From: Salmonirosea aquatica | GTDB taxonomy: Bacteria > Bacteroidota > Bacteroidia > Cytophagales > Spirosomataceae | Direction of reading: 5' to 3' | Assembly (NCBI RefSeq): GCF_009296315.1 | Contig: NZ_WHLY01000002.1 | Span: 1,736,001-1,800,000 of the forward strand | DNA: 64,000 nucleotides | Part shown: positions 9,340-17,537 of the stretch, in pieces | How positions within the stretch are numbered: the first letter of the stretch is position 1 | How the letters are laid out: each line of letters begins with the position of its first letter | Position numbers and translations under genes: made by a program | Notes under the pieces: generated by a model | Database searches by the model: none | The model's input: only the letters and a program-made list of their open reading frames with translations | What the model was told of the DNA's origin: nothing

Positions 9340-9668
9340 AAAAGGAAATTGAGGTAATAACGGAAAAGATCAAAGCATTCCGGGATGAGCGCGATTGGAA
9401 ACAATTCCATGATCCTAAGAACCTTGCAATATGCCTCAGTATTGAATCTTCGGAGTTATTACAGTCATTTCTATGGAAAAATGCCGATGAGGCAGATATT
9501 GAGAAAATAAAGGAAGAGTTGGCGGATGTACTGTATTCCGCTTTGCTTATTGCCGATCATTATAATCTTAATGTGAAAGAAAGCATCGAAGCAAAACTCA
9601 AAATAAATGCTCAAAAGTACCCTGTGTCAAAAGCAAAGGGCTCTAATAAGAAATATGATCATTTGTAG
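9336..9668 (+). CDS. MazG-like nucleotide pyrophosphohydrolase
   Basis: 110 residues, the usual size of single-domain MazG/RS21-C6-type dNTP pyrophosphatases. The metal-binding pattern is present: IESSELLQSFLW gives the ExxE part and IKEELADVLYSALLIAD the ExxD part. Such enzymes cleave (d)NTPs, including modified ones, to monophosphates and pyrophosphate. The start codon overlaps the stop of the HNH endonuclease gene, so the two are cotranslated. One reading is that the pair clears modified nucleotides and cuts DNA that contains them; this is inference. The C-terminus (SKAKGSNKKYDHL) is the basic tail common to the family. Confidence 0.85.
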   Translation: MKKEIEVITEKIKAFRDERDWKQFHDPKNLAICLSIESSELLQSFLWKNADEADIEKIKEELADVLYSALLIADHYNLNVKESIEAKLKINAQKYPVSKAKGSNKKYDHL

Positions 9669-9753
9669 ATAACGTAATCGTACCGGCGCTCTTTAAGCAA
9701 ACACATGATGCATCTACCCAGATTCCGGTTAGTTTTCAACCCAACCCGCCTTT

Positions 9754-9796
9754 GGTAGTAGTTCAATCAGTCTCGCCGGACGCGTCCGGCACTACC
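9754..9796. promoter_or_regulatory. Stem-loop around a perfect 16-bp palindrome before the sulfatase gene
   Basis: GCCGGACGCGTCCGGC (9775-9790) is a perfect palindrome ending 22 bp before the sulfatase ATG. The flanking GGTAGT (9754-9759) and ACTACC (9791-9796) could form an outer stem. It may end the MazG transcript or bind a regulator; there is no T-run, so simple termination is doubtful. Confidence 0.4.
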
Positions 9797-9812
9797 CCAA
9801 CTCCCTAACTGC

Positions 9813-11354
9813 ATGAAGTACCTGCTACTGGTATGTTTGGCCTCGCTGGTGGCCTGCACCCAGACCCAAGAAGAGAAAAAAACTGACAAGCCTAACATTG
9901 TTTTCATTTTCTCCGACGACCACGCCTACCAGGCCATCGGGGCCTATGGCAATAAGATCGCCAAAACCCCCAATCTGGATCAGCTGGCCAGCGAAGGCAT
10001 GCTATTCACCAACAGCTTCGTGACCAACTCCATCTGCGGTCCCAGTCGCGCGACCCTGCTCACGGGAAAATACAGCCACATGAACGGCTACAAGCGCAAC
10101 GACCGCACGCTGTTCGATACGGAACAAACGCTGTTTTCGAAGGTACTGCAGCAGAATGGCTATCAAACCGCCTGGATCGGCAAGATGCACCTCAACAGCC
10201 TGCCCGTCGGGTTCGACTACTGGAATATTCTGCCCGGTCAGGGTCAGTACTACAACCCCGATTTCATCAGTCAACCCAACGACACTACCCGCTACCACGG
10301 CTACGTGTCGGACCTGATCACGCAGTTTTCGACGGAGTGGCTCGAAAAACGCGATACTTCCAAGCCGTTTTTCCTCATCGTGGGCCATAAAGCCACCCAC
10401 CGGACGTGGCTGCCCGCCCTGGAAGATTTGGGAGCCTACGACGACGTGGAGTTTCCGCTGCCCGACAATTTTTATGATGCCTATCAGGACCGCGAAGCCG
10501 CCCGGCAGCAGGATATGTCCGTGGAAAAAACCATGCGGCTGAAGCAGGACCTGAAAATCCATCCCGATTACGAGAAAGACGGGGTCTACAACCGCTTTGA
10601 TCCGGAGCAGAAGAAGGTATTCAAGGACTACTACGACAAAGTAGCCCAGGATTTCGAGGCGAAAAAGCTGACGGGCAAAGCGCTGGTGGAGTGGAAATTG
10701 CAAAGGTACCTGAAGGACTACTACGCCACGGCCAACGGCCTGGACCGCAACATCGGCAAGTTGCTGGACTACCTCGATAAGTCAGGCCTGGCCAAAAATA
10801 CAGTGGTCATCTATGCCTCCGACCAGGGCTTTTACCTGGGCGAGCACGGCTGGTTCGACAAGCGGTTCATCTACGAAGAATCCATGAGAACGCCCCTGAT
10901 GGTACGGTACCCGGGCATCGTGGAAGCGGGCAAAAAACAGGATGATCTGGTACTTAACATCGACTGGGCACCCACGGTACTGGACATCGCCGGTGCCCCG
11001 ATTCCTGCGGACATACAGGGCCAATCGTTTCTGCCGTTGTTGAAGGGTACCCCATCGACGCAGGTACCCTGGCGGAAAGCGGCTTACTACCATTATTACG
11101 AGTTTCCCCAGCCGCACCACGTCTATCCGCACTTTGGAATCCGGACCGATCGTTATAAATTGGCCTACTTTTATGACGGCCCCGACGCGTGGGAGTTATT
11201 CGATCTACAAAAAGATCCCCACGAAATGTCTAACCTCTACGGAAAGCCGGGTACCGAGTCTATCACGGAAGACCTGAAAGGGCAGTTGAAAAAACTCATG
11301 GAAGCGTACAAGGATGAGGAGGCATTGAAAATATTGGCTGCGGCCAAAAAGTAA
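9813..11354 (+). CDS. Secreted sulfatase (S1 family, Cys-type formylglycine)
   Basis: 513 residues with a lipoprotein-type signal (MKYLLLVCLASLVAC, cleavage before the Cys). The metal-binding start of the alkaline-phosphatase fold is visible (FIFSDDHAY), followed by the sulfatase signature CGPSRATLLTG. Cys75 is the residue converted to formylglycine, and the downstream LTGK pattern is intact. Later parts (FFLIVGHKATHRTW; YASDQGFYLGEHGWFDKR; PHEMSNLY) are those of choline-sulfatase/arylsulfatase-like S1 enzymes. It probably removes sulfate esters from a glycan in the periplasm or on the outer membrane. The gene just downstream encodes the aerobic formylglycine-generating enzyme, its maturase. 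The subfamily and substrate cannot be fixed by eye. Confidence 0.92.
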   Translation: MKYLLLVCLASLVACTQTQEEKKTDKPNIVFIFSDDHAYQAIGAYGNKIAKTPNLDQLASEGMLFTNSFVTNSICGPSRATLLTGKYSHMNGYKRNDRTLFDTEQTLFSKVLQQNGYQTAWIGKMHLNSLPVGFDYWNILPGQGQYYNPDFISQPNDTTRYHGYVSDLITQFSTEWLEKRDTSKPFFLIVGHKATHRTWLPALEDLGAYDDVEFPLPDNFYDAYQDREAARQQDMSVEKTMRLKQDLKIHPDYEKDGVYNRFDPEQKKVFKDYYDKVAQDFEAKKLTGKALVEWKLQRYLKDYYATANGLDRNIGKLLDYLDKSGLAKNTVVIYASDQGFYLGEHGWFDKRFIYEESMRTPLMVRYPGIVEAGKKQDDLVLNIDWAPTVLDIAGAPIPADIQGQSFLPLLKGTPSTQVPWRKAAYYHYYEFPQPHHVYPHFGIRTDRYKLAYFYDGPDAWELFDLQKDPHEMSNLYGKPGTESITEDLKGQLKKLMEAYKDEEALKILAAAKK

Positions 11355-11372
11355 GAACGAGTGAAATTGGAT

Positions 11373-12416
11373 ATGATGAAGACCGTGAACGTACAAGTCT
11401 GTTTTTTAGGAGCACTCGCCGCCCTAACGTGCGGATGCCAAAAAGAACAGAATAATTCGGCTACCTCGGATACGCCGGTGGTAGCTGCGTCGATGAATAG
11501 CATTCCCGAAGGGAAACGCGACACGACGGGCATGGCGTGGATACCGGGGGGTACCTTCCTGATGGGAGCCGACGAATTTCCCGATTCCCGACCCGTGCAT
11601 AAGGTAACCGTGGACGGCTTTTACATGGACACCCACGAAGTGACCAACGCTGAATACGCCCGGTTTGTGGAAGCTACCAACTATAAGACCGTCGCCGAAA
11701 GGCCCCTGAATCCGGCTGATTATCCGGGGGTACCTGCCGACAAGCTGGTACCTGGCTCGGCGGTGTTTACCCCTACCCCTACCTCCGTGTCGCTGGACAA
11801 CCCGCTGCAATGGTGGAACTACGTGGCGGGCGCCGATTGGGCGCATCCCGAAGGACCGGGAAGTACCATCAAGGGGCGGGAGAATCTGCCCGTGGTGCAT
11901 GTTTCGTACGAAGATGCCGCCGCCTACGCCCGCTGGGCGGGTAAGCGGCTCCCTACCGAAGCCGAATGGGAGTTTGCGGCCCAGGGCGGCCGGGGCAACC
12001 ACACCTACTACTGGGGCGATCAGCTGAAACCCGGCAACAAGTGGGTGGCCAATATCTACCAGGGTAGCTTCCCGGACAAGAACCTGAATGAGGACGGGTA
12101 CGCCGGAGCCGCTCCGGTGAAGTCGTTTCCTTCCAATCCTTACGGCCTCTACGACATGGACGGCAATGTGTGGGAATGGTGCCAGGACCTTTACCGCCCC
12201 GATGCCTACCAAACCAGCGCCGCCAACAACCCCAAAGGTCCCGCCGACAGCTACGATCCTGATGAACCCGGCGCTACCAAACGCGTCCAGCGCGGCGGCT
12301 CGTTCCTTTGCAGCGATCAATACTGCATTCGTTACAAGGCCGGAAGCCGTGGCAAAGGCGAGGTGACCAGCGGCAGCAACAATCTGGGCTTCCGCTGCGT
12401 AGTAAGCGCGAAGTAG
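11373..12416 (+). CDS. Formylglycine-generating enzyme (SUMF1/FGE family)
   Basis: 347 residues from ATG 11373; a GTG at 11361 is the alternative start. A hydrophobic signal segment (CFLGALAALTCGC) suggests export, possibly as a lipoprotein. The FGE-sulfatase domain begins MAWIPGGTFLMGADEF and ends NLGFRCV. Typical blocks are HEVTNAEYARFVE, LPTEAEWEFAAQGG and GNVWEWCQD. Importantly the copper-binding/active-site pair is kept: GGSFLCSDQYCIRYK, Cys313 and Cys318, as in true oxygen-dependent FGE. Many SUMF1-like paralogs lack these cysteines. It should oxidise the Cys of sulfatases such as the one 18 bp upstream, so the two form a substrate/maturase operon ended by the terminator at 12421. Confidence 0.92.
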   Translation: MMKTVNVQVCFLGALAALTCGCQKEQNNSATSDTPVVAASMNSIPEGKRDTTGMAWIPGGTFLMGADEFPDSRPVHKVTVDGFYMDTHEVTNAEYARFVEATNYKTVAERPLNPADYPGVPADKLVPGSAVFTPTPTSVSLDNPLQWWNYVAGADWAHPEGPGSTIKGRENLPVVHVSYEDAAAYARWAGKRLPTEAEWEFAAQGGRGNHTYYWGDQLKPGNKWVANIYQGSFPDKNLNEDGYAGAAPVKSFPSNPYGLYDMDGNVWEWCQDLYRPDAYQTSAANNPKGPADSYDPDEPGATKRVQRGGSFLCSDQYCIRYKAGSRGKGEVTSGSNNLGFRCVVSAK

Positions 12417-12420
12417 ATGA

Positions 12421-12462
12421 AAAAAGCTAATGGCTGATAGCTAATGGACGTTAGCTTTTTTT
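12421..12462 (+). terminator. Terminator after sulfatase/FGE operon
   Basis: The AAAAAGCTAA arm (12421-12430) pairs with TTAGCTTTTT (12451-12460), followed by more T. The loop also contains a second TAGCTAA copy. The stem has A-runs on the other side, so it can serve the convergent J-motif gene too. Confidence 0.75.
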
Positions 12463-12494
12463 AGCTCCTCAGTAGCTTACGCAACATGAATTAA

Positions 12495-13604
12495 TTAGAT
12501 ATCGAAGGGTTGCGGGGATGCGTTCTGCAACCTGGCATCCTGTTGGTAGGCTTTTATTTCCGGAGTCCAGTCCTTGAACCAACTTTTCTGGTGCTTGCGC
12601 GAATCGTTGAGATCGGCCTGGATCATTGTGATTTCTGCCCGTAGTTTTTTCTTAAAATTCTTGAATTTGCGCTCACTGAACGCATGGGTTTGGTCAAAAA
12701 ATTCCTCGCGCAAACCCATGCTGCTATGTTTCAGAAAATCGACTTCTTTCCTGATCTCGTTCAGCTGTTTTTGCAGGATCTTATTGTACCGTTTGAGCAT
12801 GTCCTCAGCTAGCCAAAAAGCATCGGCTTCCTCTTCTTCGAGGTACTCGATCTGTAATTTCAGCAACGCCAGGAAGTCGTTTTCCTGGTAGGCTTTCGTC
12901 ACGCGCTGGATCAGCTCGGTCTTCTGGATTTTGGCGGCTTCGTCCGTTTCGCGGTCGGGATGGTACTTCTTCACCAGCCGCAGGTAGATCGCCCTGGCAT
13001 CCTGTAGCAGGGCCTGCTGCTGTTTGTCCACTTGCAGTGGGGCGTCGGGCTCAAAGTTTTTCAAATCCTCGGCCTGCCCGGTTTCCCACTTTTCAAGCAT
13101 TTTTTTCCGAATCTCCTCGCTGTGTTCCTTCACGAAGGTATCCACGCCCTTGTCAACCATCTCGCGCAGGTCCATGTCGATCCCCAACTCATCTTTGAGC
13201 TGTCGGGCTATCGGGGCCAAATTCTTCTCATCGGAAAGTAGCGGCTCCCCGGCGTATTTTTCAAACAGCTCTTTCAGTATCTCATCGCCATAGCCATTCT
13301 TTTTCAGCAGTTCGCTGGCCTGGTCGGCCATGTACCCATCGAACCATGGCCGGTCGTACTTGCCAATGCCCAGTTCGTCGGCCAGTTCATCCAGCCGTAG
13401 CAACCGGCTCCGCAGCAGCTCATCCCGCCTGCCGATCAGCGGCCGCAATTCGCTTTGAATGCGAGGTACCACCTCCCGCAACCCCTGCTCGAGGGTATGG
13501 TGCAAAGACTGGCTCTCGCCGATGTCTTTCAGGAGTTTCTCATAGCGAGCTTGTAGCTTCGACTTTGTGGTAGCTCGCTTTTTATAAACTAGTCTTTGCT
13601 TCAT
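12495..13604 (-). CDS. J-domain-like coiled-coil protein with an internal HPD motif
   Basis: 369 residues, highly charged and mostly helical. A J-domain signature lies in the middle: YLRLVKKYHPDRETDEAAK (His215-Pro-Asp217), followed by a helix like J-domain helix III (LIQRVTKAYQENDFLALL). In DnaJ proteins HPD stimulates the ATPase of DnaK. Here about 200 residues precede it, and a long coiled coil (about 255-350) follows. There is no G/F region, zinc finger or signal peptide, so this is a class C-type J protein of unknown client. The gene is convergent with the FGE gene. The J-domain call is good; the biological role is unknown. Confidence 0.75.
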   Translation of the reverse strand: MKQRLVYKKRATTKSKLQARYEKLLKDIGESQSLHHTLEQGLREVVPRIQSELRPLIGRRDELLRSRLLRLDELADELGIGKYDRPWFDGYMADQASELLKKNGYGDEILKELFEKYAGEPLLSDEKNLAPIARQLKDELGIDMDLREMVDKGVDTFVKEHSEEIRKKMLEKWETGQAEDLKNFEPDAPLQVDKQQQALLQDARAIYLRLVKKYHPDRETDEAAKIQKTELIQRVTKAYQENDFLALLKLQIEYLEEEEADAFWLAEDMLKRYNKILQKQLNEIRKEVDFLKHSSMGLREEFFDQTHAFSERKFKNFKKKLRAEITMIQADLNDSRKHQKSWFKDWTPEIKAYQQDARLQNASPQPFDI

Positions 13605-13662
13605 TTTTTTACAATCGGGCCGTACGACAGCCGATTGATTGGTTGACGAGGTTGGGGCGAAG

Positions 13663-16128
13663 CTACTGACTCACCACCGTTTCACTTTCCTTCAAAGACC
13701 AGTCGTTATTGTAAAAACCCGCCATCTTGACGCCCGTCACGCCACTCCGCAGCATGTCATTGGTAAAAATCATGAAATCGGGAAAACCACTGCCGCCGCT
13801 GAAATACTGATTGGCGTTGGCAGCCTGCATGCCTATCAGACCCGTGCCACTTACTACCGCTACCGAAGCTACTTCACTATCCTGCCGGGGCCACACGAAA
13901 TAGGCGGCGAGATTGTTGCCGGAGAAGGTACGGGTACCTACCGTGAGGGTACCATTGGCTACCTGAATGGGACAGTCGGCCAGTAGTTTCGGCCAGGCCG
14001 CGTTGTTGGTGGCATTGCCGTACAGCACCACGCCCCGGTCGGGGTACCTTTGCGGGTCGAATTCCGTATCGGCAATCAGATCCACGGCCCCATTGCCCCG
14101 GTAGTACCACGACTCCATGTCGAATTTGGCTTTGTCCAGCGCCCAGGCCTTTTCGGCGGCGCTGCCGCCGGTGGCGTATACGAATACCATCCGGTGGTTG
14201 AAGGGTTCCTTGAGGGTACCTGAGCGCCGGGTACCTTTCTGGCGCGCATCGGGTTTGCCTGCTACTTTCCAGGTATCTTCTTTTTTCAGAAAAATCGTTT
14301 CGTTCGGACTTTTCACGCTATAAGGTACCTCGGCCACGCTATCCAGTTGGATCTTGACTTCCGTTCCCGGTGCAAAAGCGCCCAAATCCAGGGACAGCGT
14401 AGCAACATTCTGGGTGGTACCCGTAATGCGGTTTTTGGCCTGATCCCGATCCAGGACAATGCGACTGAAACGCAACGGTTCCTGCTGCTGGTGAATGGTC
14501 GCCCATTTCATTCGTCCGGAAACACCGGGATTGGCCGTGGTAAAATCCACGTGATTGGCCGCAGTGGCCGTGTCTTTGGCGAGGGTATGCCAGCTGAAAA
14601 AATCGAACAAAGGCGGCCAGTCGACGCTGATGTCGCCGTACCAGTGGCTGCCGCCGGGGTACTCATAGTAGCTGAAGTCGGGGTGAAAACCGGCCAGTAG
14701 CTTCTTCATCTGCCGGGCGTATTCCACCGAAACCGTCCGGTCGGCGTCGCCGTGGTTGATGTACACACCCAGCGGTTTGTAGTTTTGTACCAGCGCCAGC
14801 ACATTGCTCGGGTTACTGGCCCGCAGCAACATCGCTTCCATGGGCGACGACGCACTGTCGGGAATCATGCCGTCGTGCGAGCCGTAGGACGACAAGGTAG
14901 GGTACCCCGCGCAGGGCGCAATGGCCGCCCAGTTGCCGGGGTAAGTCGCGCCCAGGAACCAGGTACCGTGTCCGCCCATCGAGTGGCCCGTGAGGTAGAT
15001 CTTCTCGGGATCGGGCGAATAATTTTTCTTCGCAATCGCCAGCACTTCCAGGGCGTCGAGCCGACCCCAGTCCTCCCAGTTGAAGCCGCGCGGACGACGG
15101 TTGGTAGGCGCCACCAGCACGCCCCAATCTTTGGGCTTGTAAGCCCGCGCCTGGTTGATGGCTTGCACTTCGGCCCCATGCACTGAGAAAAACAAAGCGG
15201 GTGCCACACCAGGCTTGGGATTGAGCTGCGGGGCTACGGAATAGTACTGCACCGTGCCGTCAATGTCGCTGACAAAGGTACGGCTGTACTGCTTGCCGGT
15301 CGCGATGGTTTCCAATTCTATAGATTTCGTATCCAGCATTTTTCCGCTTTGCAGCAGCGAGAGGTTTACCGTTTGCTTGCCGATGTTCGTGGCTTTACTT
15401 CCGTTCAGAAGCACCCCTACCTTACGGGTGCTGAGAGCGGGGACAGCAGGTACCTCGACCGACATCTTATTTCCCATTACATCGGAGATAATCGTCAGAT
15501 CGGTTAGTGGCTTGGAAGAGGTGTTGACCACCACTAGGCCGACCCACAGCGAGTCATTTTGCAGGGTAGGTACCACGTGCGGCATGGTCAGGTCGGCGGT
15601 GTTGAGGTACACGGGCTTTTCGGGAAAATCAAGCTTGGCCACAATCCCGCCGTACGAACCGAAGCGGCCCACGCGGACGTAAAATTCATTTTTCCCTTTT
15701 TTCAGAACCACAGGAATATCCATCCAGCCGTAGCGGTAGATATCGCCCCCGTGCGGCACGCCGTTGACGTACACCATGTCGTTGCCGGTTACGTTCAACA
15801 GGGCGGTCTGCGCTTTTTTGGTGGTGTAGGTCAGGTACAGGTACCCATTGCCCATGTCCCGGCTCCGGAAGCGGTGCATACTGTCAGCCTTCATCGCCTT
15901 CCAGGTAATCTCTTTTTGATCCAGGGTGGAGAAGGTACCCCCGTCCTGCGGGGAAGTCAGGGCGTTGGTATTCAGGGCATAGGCCAGTTCGTCTTTGTAA
16001 ATGGCTTCGCGGCCATACTGGTGAAAAGGACCCGCCACCAGGCCTTCCGAGAAATAGAAGGTAGTCTGCGCCGAAACATCGGGCAAAAGCGAGAAAAAAG
16101 TAAGTACAAACAGAAGAATCGTCCTCAT
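13663..16128 (-). CDS. Secreted prolyl-oligopeptidase-like esterase/peptidase
   Basis: 821 residues with a Sec signal (MRTILLFVLTFFSLLPDVSAQ). The N-terminal 280 residues are beta-rich and probably substrate-binding. An alpha/beta-hydrolase domain follows (about 300-520), with nucleophile motif YLTGHSMGGHG (Ser383), a later HGDADRTV that supplies the Asp, and GGSHWYGD that supplies the His. The fold and motifs match the phospholipase/prolyl-oligopeptidase-like esterases of Bacteroidota polysaccharide loci, possibly removing acyl groups. A further C-terminal region (about 560-821) contains a LYGNATNN segment and has no function I can name. The neighbouring sulfatase, isomerase and oxidoreductase genes support a role in glycan breakdown. 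The exact substrate is unknown. Confidence 0.82.
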   Translation of the reverse strand: MRTILLFVLTFFSLLPDVSAQTTFYFSEGLVAGPFHQYGREAIYKDELAYALNTNALTSPQDGGTFSTLDQKEITWKAMKADSMHRFRSRDMGNGYLYLTYTTKKAQTALLNVTGNDMVYVNGVPHGGDIYRYGWMDIPVVLKKGKNEFYVRVGRFGSYGGIVAKLDFPEKPVYLNTADLTMPHVVPTLQNDSLWVGLVVVNTSSKPLTDLTIISDVMGNKMSVEVPAVPALSTRKVGVLLNGSKATNIGKQTVNLSLLQSGKMLDTKSIELETIATGKQYSRTFVSDIDGTVQYYSVAPQLNPKPGVAPALFFSVHGAEVQAINQARAYKPKDWGVLVAPTNRRPRGFNWEDWGRLDALEVLAIAKKNYSPDPEKIYLTGHSMGGHGTWFLGATYPGNWAAIAPCAGYPTLSSYGSHDGMIPDSASSPMEAMLLRASNPSNVLALVQNYKPLGVYINHGDADRTVSVEYARQMKKLLAGFHPDFSYYEYPGGSHWYGDISVDWPPLFDFFSWHTLAKDTATAANHVDFTTANPGVSGRMKWATIHQQQEPLRFSRIVLDRDQAKNRITGTTQNVATLSLDLGAFAPGTEVKIQLDSVAEVPYSVKSPNETIFLKKEDTWKVAGKPDARQKGTRRSGTLKEPFNHRMVFVYATGGSAAEKAWALDKAKFDMESWYYRGNGAVDLIADTEFDPQRYPDRGVVLYGNATNNAAWPKLLADCPIQVANGTLTVGTRTFSGNNLAAYFVWPRQDSEVASVAVVSGTGLIGMQAANANQYFSGGSGFPDFMIFTNDMLRSGVTGVKMAGFYNNDWSLKESETVVSQ

Positions 16129-16420
16129 ACTCTTGGATAACGGGGTTGAGTTATTTTATGAAGTAGTCTGAACGAAGTTAACCCCAAAATGGATCAATAG
16201 GAAGTAAAAGCCACCTTGAATTCCATAATAATAAAGTCAAATATCTGATTTTCAAATATTTATTTTTATAAAAATTTTTAATAAATATGTAACGAGGTAC
16301 TTTTAAGCAAACCGAAAACAGTATTCGGATAAATAATTTGGGTCAATTTGGTTAAGTCCATCACTGCCCGGTCTTTTGTTTGAAATATTTCTTCGTACAT
16401 CTGCTATTCAATTTTCAATT

Positions 16421-17404
16421 ATGAACGATAAAGAACTTTCAAGAAGGCAATTTCTGACCCGTGCTTCGCTGGCCGTGGGTGGTGCGGCGCTATTGGTCCA
16501 TGACACGTTCGGGGTACCTGCCTACATCAAAAATCTGGGCAAGCCCAATTCCGTTTTCAATGGCGTACAGGTAGGTGCCATCACGTATTCCTGGCGCAGT
16601 ATGCCCGGCAGTGCCGAGGATATCCTGCGCTACTGCCAGGAATGTAACATCAGTGCCATCGAACTCATGGGCCCCACGGCCGAGTCGTTTGCCGGGGCAC
16701 CGGAGGCACCCGCGTTCGTGCGCGGCCAGTTGACTGACCAACAGAAAGCCGAGCGGGCCGAGGCCGCGCAGAAGATGGCCGCCTGGCGCGCGTCCGTCTC
16801 CATGGATAAGTTCGAGCAGCTTAAAAAGATGTACAACAAAGCGGGGGTGAGCATCTATGCCTACAAGCCTAGTGCCCTGGGAGCTAACAACACCGACGCC
16901 GAGGTGGATTACGCCTGCCGGGCTGCCAAAGCGCTGGGAGCCACACATGCTACGGTCGAGATTCCCACCGATCCGGCGCAAAGCAAGCGGCTGGGTGATA
17001 TTGCGGCCAAAAACAAAATATACATCGGCTACCACGGCCATTTGCAACAAACTTACACGATTTGGGACCAAGCCCTGGCGCAGTCTAAATACAACGCGAT
17101 GAACTTTGACATGGGTCACTACGTGGCAGCCGGCCATGATCCCATTCCGCTGATCACCGACAAGCACCAGCATATCGTGAGTATGCACACCAAAGATCGG
17201 AAAAACAAAGCCAACGGCGGCGAGAATGTAGTATGGGGCGAGGGCGATACGCCCATTGTGGAGGCCCTGCAGCTGATTCGTGACAAAAAATACAAATTCC
17301 CCGCTACCATCGAGCTCGAATACCCCATTCCCGCTGGATCGGATGCTGTCAAAGAAACCGCCAAATGCGTGGAGTACGCCCGTAAAGCACTGGAAGCATC
17401 CTGA
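16421..17404 (+). CDS. Sugar phosphate isomerase/epimerase-like TIM-barrel protein, Tat-exported
   Basis: 327 residues from ATG 16421; the frame is open further upstream but the twin-arginine signal begins here (SRRQFLTRASLAVGG). The mature part is an AP-endonuclease-2/xylose-isomerase-type barrel. It starts VQVGAITYSWRS and shows ECNISAIELMG, TVEIPTD, IGYHGHLQQ, NFDMGHYVAAGHDP and HTKDRK...VVWGEGD, with acidic and His residues at the metal-binding positions. The family isomerises or dehydrates sugars, including 3-keto sugars made by Gfo/Idh/MocA enzymes; one of these lies convergently downstream. A joint role in glycoside oxidation/elimination is inferred from that proximity. Confidence 0.85.
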   Translation: MNDKELSRRQFLTRASLAVGGAALLVHDTFGVPAYIKNLGKPNSVFNGVQVGAITYSWRSMPGSAEDILRYCQECNISAIELMGPTAESFAGAPEAPAFVRGQLTDQQKAERAEAAQKMAAWRASVSMDKFEQLKKMYNKAGVSIYAYKPSALGANNTDAEVDYACRAAKALGATHATVEIPTDPAQSKRLGDIAAKNKIYIGYHGHLQQTYTIWDQALAQSKYNAMNFDMGHYVAAGHDPIPLITDKHQHIVSMHTKDRKNKANGGENVVWGEGDTPIVEALQLIRDKKYKFPATIELEYPIPAGSDAVKETAKCVEYARKALEAS

Positions 17405-17455
17405 TGTGGTACGGAGGGTACCTTATTTGGATATTTAAACTGTCAATAGAATAGT

Positions 17456-17495
17456 AAAGCCTCTGACCACAATGAATTGCGGCCAGAGGCTTTTT
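17456..17495. terminator. Bidirectional terminator between convergent genes
   Basis: GCCTCTGACC (17459-17468) pairs with GGCCAGAGGC (17481-17490) with one mismatch, with A on the left and five T on the right. It lies between two convergent genes and can serve both. Confidence 0.85.
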
Positions 17496-17537
17496 AAATC
17501 AAAAAACAAATACACAAAAAACAATTCAACAACTTCT

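Noticed and set aside
844-9668. CHAT gene, AbiE pair and HNH-MazG pair as one operon-type system
   Set aside because: The CHAT gene is divergent from the others, separated by 326 bp, and differs in GGTACC density; only physical closeness links them.
559-9812. Genomic island inserted at tRNA-Arg
   Set aside because: I looked for a repeat of the tRNA 3' end (GGTTCGAATCC...GAGACC) near 9.7 kb and found none; there is no integrase, and the CHAT gene has core-like GGTACC density.
11424-12320. Long minus-strand open frame (298 codons) across the FGE gene
   Set aside because: It is antisense to a clear FGE domain; the frame is open because of high GC at third positions.
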